In this document: positions 36,131-41,171 of the stretch, one piece after another
Layout: every line of letters begins with the position of its first letter
Numbering within the stretch: position 1 is the stretch's first letter
NCBI RefSeq assembly: GCF_900116345.1
Contig: NZ_FPAH01000023.1
Coordinates: 1 to 41,171, forward strand
Origin: Succinivibrio dextrinosolvens
GTDB taxonomy: Bacteria > Pseudomonadota > Gammaproteobacteria > Enterobacterales > Succinivibrionaceae
Reading direction: 5' to 3'
DNA length: 41,171 nt
Notes under the pieces: model-generated
What the model was told of the DNA's origin: nothing
What the model saw: the letters and a program-made list of their open reading frames with translations, nothing else
Databases searched by the model: none
Program-made: the position numbers and the translations under genes

Positions 36131-36240
36131 CATCGCAACGCGATGAGGTATGTGAAATACATAAATCGGCAGCTAATCTGTTGATTTACATAATTAAATC
36201 CATCTTTTGTTTTTGTGATCTCAAAAACAAAAGAGTTTTT
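36131..36240 (+). ncRNA. Candidate structured small RNA or 5' leader with intrinsic terminator
   Basis: Four hairpins follow in order. H1 is catcgc-aac-gcgatg (36131-36145). H2 is tatgt / acata near 36149-36163. H3 is gattt / aaatc (36183-36200). H4 is a perfect 12-bp stem, cttttgtttttg / caaaaacaaaag (36204-36233), followed by AGTTTTT. A TATAAT lies just upstream. It could be a free ~110-nt RNA or a terminating leader of the flavodoxin gene at 36287. It was not recognised as a known riboswitch. A further GC-rich pairing, gcagct / agctgc, lies at about 36241-36269. Confidence 0.45.
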
Positions 36241-36286
36241 GCAGCTGCTGCCTTTTGCGCGGTAGCTGCGATTACGACGATTCACC

Positions 36287-36853
36287 ATGTTTGAAGGAAA
36301 ACTGATTAAACTACTTATAGCAATTCTTTTTGCTGTATTTTCATTGTCCACGATAAGTGCGCATTCAGAGGCTGCTAAGTTAACCTCTGCAGTAGTCGTT
36401 TTTTCTCCAAATTCTCATACCAAGGAAGTTGGCAAGATGATTGCCAACAGTAAAGAAGCTCCTCTTATGGAGATTATTCCTGAGCAGCCATATACTGCTG
36501 ATGATCTCAATTACCGATTGGAAAACTGCAGGGCAATTGTAGAATCTACTGATCCTAAAGCCAGACCAGAAATTGCAAATGATCTGAAAATTGTACAGAA
36601 GTACGATGTGATTTTCTTAGGTTCGCCTGTCTGGTTTAGAAAGCCTCCTAAGATTATTTTATCTTTCTTGGATAAATACGATTTAAAAGGGAAGAAGATC
36701 TATGTCTTTGTAACCTCAGGCGGTTCTCCTGTATTCAATTATGTTGAAGAGCTCAGAACTCTTTATCCTCAACTGAACTTTGTTGAAGGCCGTCGCTTCC
36801 GTCCTGATGAGATTCAGGAAAATGTTGATGAGTGGCTTGACGGGCTGAAATAA
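36287..36853 (+). CDS. Exported flavodoxin-like protein (188 aa)
   Basis: A flavodoxin-fold protein with an N-terminal signal sequence: KLIKLLIAILFAVFSLSTISAHSEA, probable cleavage after SHSEA-like residues near 29. The mature part has VVVFSPNSHTKEVGKMIA (phosphate-loop region, degenerate relative to cytosolic T-x-T-G-N-T). It also has YDVIFLGSPVWFRKPPKIILSFL, the second flavodoxin signature, and VFVTSGGSP. The location is probably periplasmic or membrane-tethered. It lies downstream of the structured RNA and of the nitroreductase gene. The ribosome binding site is weak. It may act in extracytoplasmic electron transfer to flavin enzymes; the electron partner is unknown. No terminator was seen after it. 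Confidence 0.82.
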   Translation: MFEGKLIKLLIAILFAVFSLSTISAHSEAAKLTSAVVVFSPNSHTKEVGKMIANSKEAPLMEIIPEQPYTADDLNYRLENCRAIVESTDPKARPEIANDLKIVQKYDVIFLGSPVWFRKPPKIILSFLDKYDLKGKKIYVFVTSGGSPVFNYVEELRTLYPQLNFVEGRRFRPDEIQENVDEWLDGLK

Positions 36854-37024
36854 TTTTTTTCTTGTACAATTCTCTTAATTCTACGCTGTTCAATATATTT
36901 TTATAAAAAAGTTGATAAAGATCTTGTTTGCGTGGATTGTCTATTATATTTTTTAGGCTTTGTCTAATTTTCTTCATTTTTAAACTGAAATTTTTGTGAA
37001 TTTATTTAGAATTTTTATCTGTCA

Positions 37025-37044
37025 TGTATAAAAGTCTTTATACA
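37025..37044. promoter_or_regulatory. Inverted repeat upstream of the phosphatase gene
   Basis: A perfect 8-bp inverted repeat (tgtataaa / tttataca, 4-nt centre) lies 46 nt before the phosphatase start. It could be an operator or the -10 region of its promoter. The rest of 36854-37090 shows no gene. Confidence 0.4.
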
Positions 37045-37090
37045 TAGAACAACAAAAAAAATTAATTAAAGACATATTGGAGTTTACATA

Positions 37091-38401
37091 ATGAAGATTA
37101 AATCTATGGCTTTTGCCTTATGTGCATCTATGCTTGCATTATCTAGTTCAGTATATGCATCCAGACCTGCAGATTTTGGCAATAAATACCAGCTTGAAGA
37201 GATGGTTGTTCTAAGCCGTCATAATATTCGTTCACCTCTGTCTGGTAACGGTTCAGCTTTAGGCAATGTTACCCCTCACAAGTGGTTCAACTGGACTTCT
37301 GGTCCTAGCGAATTATCTCTTCGTGGCGGTCAGCTAGAGACTATGATGGGGCAGTATTTCTGCAAGAGACTGGTTGCTGATGGTCTGATGACAGAAAACT
37401 ATATTCCTGCAGAAGGCGAGATGCGTTTCTACGCAAACTCAATGCAGCGTACCATTGCTACAGCTCAGTATTTCTCATCTGGTATGCTTCCTGTTGCCAA
37501 TGTAACCATCGAGCACAAGTTCGCTCCATCAAAGATGGATCCTGTATTTAATCCTCAGCTTACTTTCATTTCAAATGAATTCATGTATCAGGCTATGAAG
37601 GAAATCGGTCACATGGGCGGTGATGCTGGTCTGCAGGGAATTGGCAAGAACATGTCCGCTCAGTACAGAACTATTGAAAAAGCTCTAGATCTGAAAGATT
37701 CTCCTGTTGCAAAGACTGATGGTTTAACCAAGTTTAGAGATGACGATCTGCAGATTATCCTTGAGATTAACAAGGAACCAGCAATGAAGGGCTCATTGAA
37801 GCTTGCAAATTCTGCATCTGATGCCTTCATTCTTCAGTACTATGAAGAAAAAGATCCTGTTAAGGCCGGTTTCGGTCACAAGTTAACCCAGAAAGAGTGG
37901 GAACTGATTGCTTCAATCAAGGATATCTACGGTGATGTGCTGTTTACCGCTCCATCTGTAGCTGTTAACGTTGCTCATCCTCTACTGAAGGTTATGAGTG
38001 AAGAGCTTGCCTTAGATAAACGCAAGTTCACTTTCCTCTGCGGTCATGATTCAAATATTGCCAGTGTTCTTGCAGCCTTAGATGTTGAGGAGTACTCACT
38101 GCCTAACAGCATCGAGAAGAAGACTCCAATTGGTTCTAAACTTGTTCTTGAGAAATTCAAGGGTAAGGATGGAAAGGAATACGTTGGTCTAAGCATTGTA
38201 TATCAGAACACTGCTCAGCTACGTGATCGTACAGCTTTAACCTTGGAGACTCCACCTGAGTGCTTCCCAATCAAGCTAAAGGGCTTAAAGGCTAACAGTG
38301 ACGGTCTATATCTGCTAGAGGATGTTCAGCAGAGATTCAAGAAAGCAATTGATGCCTATGACGATCTGCCAAAAGATCAGGAAGTTAAAAAGGCCGCATA
38401 A
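37091..38401 (+). CDS. agp: Periplasmic glucose-1-phosphatase-like histidine acid phosphatase (436 aa)
   Basis: A branch-2 histidine phosphatase. The signal peptide (MKIKSMAFALCASMLALSSSVYA) predicts export with cleavage after residue 23. The catalytic motif is SRHNIRSPL (phospho-accepting His44), with Asn in place of the Gly of phytases, as in E. coli Agp. The proton donor motif is GHDSNIAS (His319-Asp320). ANSMQRTIATAQYF, MDPVFNP and TPIGSKLVLEKF also follow Agp closely. The likely role is releasing phosphate and glucose from glucose-1-phosphate, or other phosphoesters, in the periplasm. The start has TTGGAG upstream. It is monocistronic, closed by a strong terminator. Confidence 0.92.
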   Translation: MKIKSMAFALCASMLALSSSVYASRPADFGNKYQLEEMVVLSRHNIRSPLSGNGSALGNVTPHKWFNWTSGPSELSLRGGQLETMMGQYFCKRLVADGLMTENYIPAEGEMRFYANSMQRTIATAQYFSSGMLPVANVTIEHKFAPSKMDPVFNPQLTFISNEFMYQAMKEIGHMGGDAGLQGIGKNMSAQYRTIEKALDLKDSPVAKTDGLTKFRDDDLQIILEINKEPAMKGSLKLANSASDAFILQYYEEKDPVKAGFGHKLTQKEWELIASIKDIYGDVLFTAPSVAVNVAHPLLKVMSEELALDKRKFTFLCGHDSNIASVLAALDVEEYSLPNSIEKKTPIGSKLVLEKFKGKDGKEYVGLSIVYQNTAQLRDRTALTLETPPECFPIKLKGLKANSDGLYLLEDVQQRFKKAIDAYDDLPKDQEVKKAA

Positions 38402-38431
38402 TTACTAATTAAAATCTTCTCCTCATTATTT

Positions 38432-38467
38432 AGAGATTAGCGCAGAACAGCACTAATCTCTTTTTTT
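38432..38467 (+). terminator. Terminator of the phosphatase gene
   Basis: A perfect 9-bp stem (agagattag / ctaatctct) with a 12-nt loop is followed by a run of T residues, 30 nt after the stop codon and just before the convergent effector gene. Confidence 0.93.
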
Positions 38468-38487
38468 GAGAGTCCAAGTAGCTTATT

Positions 38488-39906
38488 TTATGCCTGCTGA
38501 GCTCTTTCTTCTTTTCCTCCTCCTGCGAGCTTAAGTGCAAAATCGGTAAATCTTTCCTTCAGACGTTTTGCATGTCTCAGCTCTGAATGGGTAATTGCAG
38601 AGCCTTGTTTTTTGTCTTCATCCAATGACTTTGTTTCTGATAGGATATTATTGAATTTTTCTCCCTGGAGATTATTTCCGTAGTAATCAGCAAACTGGAA
38701 CATTACCGGAATATTCTGTTCTTTGAAGAATTCCAGTCCAAGTTTGCTGGTTTCTCTGAATGTTGCTATAGAAAATATAGAATTCAGCCTTTGAAAACGC
38801 TCTGTATACATTGGACCATCATCAGCTCTTTCACGAGCCTCCTCTGGAGAATAACCGGCTTTAATGTCATCGTTATAATATTTATCGTATCTTTCCTGTT
38901 CTTTTTCATTTCTCCAGTTTTCGGTTGCACAGAACTCCTTTAATTTCTCGTTACGTTCTTTTTCATCTTTAATATTCATAACATCCAGATAATTTTTAAC
39001 GTCAGATACCAGCTCCTCAAATTCTTCCTGTGTTATATCTTTATAATCATAGCTAAGATTTTTTAACACAAAGTTTCGCAATGCTTTGTCCGGATCTGCC
39101 TTAAATTGGGCTTTCCATCCTGTTTCTTTTTCAGGAATTGAATTCGGATCCTGATGAAGATATTCATTTAGTTTGGTTGGAATATCTATTTTTTTTACAT
39201 TCTCTTCTCTTGAAAGAAAATTTTTCCATGCACCTAGCATCTCAGGACTAATGTTATAACTTTTTCTCCGATCTTCTCTTATATTATGTTCTCCATTTTT
39301 GATGTTGTTAATTGTTTGTGAATAGGTTTCTGAATTTTTCATATTTTTAGCTTTTGGACAGATTAAAAGCCTATCTGGAGCAATATTTAGTGCTGCATTA
39401 TAATTATCAATTTGTATAAATCTGAGTTTTACTCCCTCTGAGGCAAATTCATTCTGAATTTTTTTTACAAGATTGTTTGTACTTACAATTTGTCTATTTG
39501 GAGATAGTCCGTAATCTGCAATCTCGATGTCTTTTACGCCTTTTTTCAGACTTTCACTGACAATGGATCTGAACTGTAAAAGATTCTGAGTGATCTGGGC
39601 ATATTGGTTACTCGTCATAATAGTGGCAAGTTTATTGGTTATGCTATGTGCCACCTGACTGCGATATCCAAAAAGTTTCTGTAAAAAACCCTTAAGACCA
39701 GAAGCATAGTTTTTGGTTACATTGATCGCTACCTTATTATTGCCTTTATCCTTTGCTGAAAGGGTAAAGCTTTCTCCATTGATAACAATTTTGGCGGTAC
39801 TATTTAGTTTGCCTGTTTTGTCCTGAAGCTTGTCAATAACATCTATGGTACCAATATCATCAATGGTGTTAGCGCGGATTGTATTCAAATTGATGTTGTC
39901 GGACAT
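38488..39906 (-). CDS. Candidate type III secreted effector, FRxTSKLGLEFF family (472 aa)
   Basis: A relative of the 427-aa protein at 285-1568. It shares FRETSKLGLEFF (383-394), ITHSELRHAKRL (438-449), the ETGWKAQFK block (261-269) and a YGLSPNRQIVSTNN region near 132. An amphipathic element lies at about 71-82 (LKGFLQKLFGYR). It starts MSDNINLNTI, like the ADP-ribosyltransferase here (MSDNLNVNNL). It has no signal peptide or membrane helix. ATG 39906 is chosen: AGGAGG lies 6 nt upstream and overlaps the stop of the chaperone gene. An in-frame TTG at 39924 has no binding site. The stop-to-start gap is only 10 nt, so translation is probably coupled. The family function is unknown. Confidence 0.62.
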   Translation of the reverse strand: MSDNINLNTIRANTIDDIGTIDVIDKLQDKTGKLNSTAKIVINGESFTLSAKDKGNNKVAINVTKNYASGLKGFLQKLFGYRSQVAHSITNKLATIMTSNQYAQITQNLLQFRSIVSESLKKGVKDIEIADYGLSPNRQIVSTNNLVKKIQNEFASEGVKLRFIQIDNYNAALNIAPDRLLICPKAKNMKNSETYSQTINNIKNGEHNIREDRRKSYNISPEMLGAWKNFLSREENVKKIDIPTKLNEYLHQDPNSIPEKETGWKAQFKADPDKALRNFVLKNLSYDYKDITQEEFEELVSDVKNYLDVMNIKDEKERNEKLKEFCATENWRNEKEQERYDKYYNDDIKAGYSPEEARERADDGPMYTERFQRLNSIFSIATFRETSKLGLEFFKEQNIPVMFQFADYYGNNLQGEKFNNILSETKSLDEDKKQGSAITHSELRHAKRLKERFTDFALKLAGGGKEERAQQA

Positions 39907-39916
39907 AACATACCTC

Positions 39917-40372
39917 CTAGGCAAAGGATGTTGGCACTGAATCTATAGTTTTTGAATCAGAATCAACTTTTTTAAGATGCTGTGCAATAGCCTGTTTAAA
40001 TTTAAAGAAATCTAAGAATAGTTCCCCAACATCGGAACTTTCTAAAATGGATTCTGTATTAACCTGATAGAGAATAATTGCCTCTGTATCAGGATCTCTT
40101 CCTATGACTGGAGAATTACCTCCATGACTCAGCACGGGACCTAATCCAAGATCAAATAGATCCAATACAACTGAGTAACTGATGGGATCAGGAAGCGCAA
40201 CTGCAACTGCTGTTGTAAAAATCAGATTGTGGTCCTCGGGATTTGCTACAACAGAGATAGCATCATCTTCGTTTATGGAAATTTCACATAAATTGTTGCT
40301 GTCGAATTCAAGATTAAGGTTAATCTTGTTTCCTATCTGTTTAAGGTAGTTTTCATAGTTAGAGTTGTTCAT
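39917..40372 (-). CDS. CesT-like type III secretion chaperone (151 aa)
   Basis: A small acidic protein with the chaperone layout. An N-terminal helix (YENYLKQIGNKINL) is followed by the strand pattern NLCEISINEDDAISVV and the hydrophobic LIFTTAVAVALPDP. A helix then carries SYSVVLDLFDLGLGPVLSHGG, like the 156-aa chaperone at 1605-2075 (LVIDFLSSAINPLYKSGP). The C-terminal helix is VGELFLDFFKFKQAIAQHL. The two chaperones that pair with the FRxTSKLGLEFF effectors resemble each other more than the other two, consistent with duplication of a whole cassette. The start has GAGG 7 nt upstream. No P1-type promoter was found upstream. Confidence 0.75.
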   Translation of the reverse strand: MNNSNYENYLKQIGNKINLNLEFDSNNLCEISINEDDAISVVANPEDHNLIFTTAVAVALPDPISYSVVLDLFDLGLGPVLSHGGNSPVIGRDPDTEAIILYQVNTESILESSDVGELFLDFFKFKQAIAQHLKKVDSDSKTIDSVPTSFA

Positions 40373-40697
40373 AAGAGAGCCTCATGTTTGTCTTATTCTT
40401 TTTAATTATAGGATAGATTAAAGTTTGTAGTGTAAAAATATATGTAATAATGGAGAGGTAGATCAAAAAAAAAGAACAAAAATACATTTAACCTTATGAT
40501 ATATAAGAAAAAGATTTTGACGATTCTTGTTTGTGGATTCTAAAATAGTGTACTGTCTTATTATTATTTTTTGATTAAAAATGCAGATAACTGAACATGA
40601 AATATGCCATGTATAATAAAATATACTATTTAAAATTTAGAAACCGCATAAATAAGCGAAAGTATTAAAATGTGACAAACTTCTAATAAAAAAATGT

Positions 40698-40752
40698 TTG
40701 ACACTAAAAAAAAAGAGTCTATAATGCATTTCCGTTGTCACGAACGACAACG
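40698..40752 (+). promoter_or_regulatory. Strong rRNA promoter and leader hairpin
   Basis: A consensus TTGACA (40698-40703) and TATAAT (40720-40725) are separated by 16 nt, about 165 nt before 16S. A perfect 7-bp hairpin (cgttgtc / gacaacg, 40733-40752) starts the leader. The remaining gap from 40373 to the promoter is AT-rich and shows no gene. Confidence 0.9.
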
Positions 40753-40777
40753 ACAAATAAAACCAAGCGTTTTAAAA

Positions 40778-40789
40778 GTTCTTTAAAAA
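40778..40789 (+). promoter_or_regulatory. boxA-like rRNA antitermination site
   Basis: GTTCTTTAAAAA matches the boxA motif of rRNA leaders (TGCTCTTTAA-type). It is followed by caatctgtgtgggc, which is also typical of gammaproteobacterial rRNA leaders. It would recruit Nus factors to the nascent transcript. Confidence 0.75.
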
Positions 40790-40889
40790 CAAGTACGGAC
40801 AATCTGTGTGGGCCCTCGGAAGAGGGAAACAAAGAGATAGAGAAGGCTAAGGCTGAAGGACTATCAAAAAAAATAAATCAAAATCTTTT

Positions 40890-41171
40890 TTATCGAAGAG
40901 TTTGATCATGGCTCAGATTGAACGCTGGCGGCAGGCCTAATACATGCAAGTCGAACGGTAACATAGGAAAAGCTTGCTTTTCCTGATGACGAGTGGCGGA
41001 CGGGTGAGTAAAGTTTGGGAAGCTACCTGATAGAGGGGGACAACAGTTGGAAACGACTGCTAATACCGCATACAGCCTGAGGGTGAAAGCAGCGATGCGC
41101 TATCAGATGCGCCCAAATGGGATTAGCTAGTAGGTGAGGTAAAGGCTCACCTAGGCGACGATCTCTAGCTG
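40890..41171 (+). rRNA. rrs: 16S ribosomal RNA, 5' end (truncated by window)
   Basis: The universal 27F site gaagagtttgatcatggctc begins about 5 nt into the mature RNA, by analogy with E. coli. The downstream segments gaacgctggcggcaggccta, catgcaagtcgaacgg and gagtggcggacgggtgagta are typical gammaproteobacterial 16S. About 282 nt are present and the gene runs off the right edge. Confidence 0.98.

Noticed and set aside
40373-40697. A P1-type effector promoter before the rightmost chaperone gene
   Set aside because: No ATGTAG with correct -10 spacing was found on the minus strand. An aaatgta variant near 40480 is too weak to claim.
1-41171. CRISPR arrays, tRNA genes, prophage genes and type III apparatus genes
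   Set aside because: No regularly spaced repeats, tRNA-like cloverleaf, phage structural gene or secretion-apparatus gene was recognised by reading both strands.

Overview
The window comes from a Gram-negative gammaproteobacterium with AT-rich DNA. It ends in the first ~280 nt of a 16S rRNA gene. The rRNA start, together with GlgX, GuaB/GuaA, SppA and an Agp-type phosphatase, fits an anaerobic gut or rumen member of the Succinivibrionaceae (Succinivibrio-like). The family-level assignment is inference; the class-level one is well supported.

Layout. (a) 1-102: N-terminus of an IS1182-type transposase running off the left edge. (b) 285-2075, minus: a CesT-like chaperone gene followed by a 427-aa candidate secreted effector. 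(c) 2570-4729: glycogen debranching enzyme GlgX. (d) 8844-4855, minus: a four-gene membrane operon (unknown two-helix protein, NfeD, stomatin/QmcA, SppA protease). (e) 9494-25876, plus: a virulence-like island with a chaperone, an 802-aa effector candidate and two giant proteins (2103 and 1481 aa), each carrying an ABC1/UbiB-type kinase-like domain. An IS4/IS1634-like transposase gene lies between the two giants. (f) 26214-29364: guaB and guaA. (g) 30983-29513, minus: a cholera/pertussis-toxin-type ADP-ribosyltransferase and a chaperone. (h) 31246-35508: RND efflux adaptor and pump. (i) 35544-38401: nitroreductase, a structured RNA or leader, an exported flavodoxin-like protein, and a periplasmic glucose-1-phosphatase. 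(j) 40372-38488, minus: another chaperone plus a 472-aa effector related to the 427-aa one. (k) 40698-41171: strong rRNA promoter, boxA leader and 16S start.

The most interesting content is a dispersed set of six probable type III secretion substrates with four class-I-like chaperones, placed among housekeeping genes. No secretion-apparatus gene is in the window, so the type III link is inferred from the chaperone family and the cassette architecture. Three of the effector transcription units share a promoter arrangement: TCACA, 19-20 nt, ATGTAG, 14 nt, TATA-like -10. The first two also share an identical 20-nt core and a second conserved block about 90 bp further upstream, which suggests co-regulation. 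Five effectors share a short N-terminal amphipathic element. The UbiB-like kinase fold in giant, apparently exported proteins is the best candidate for an undescribed system.
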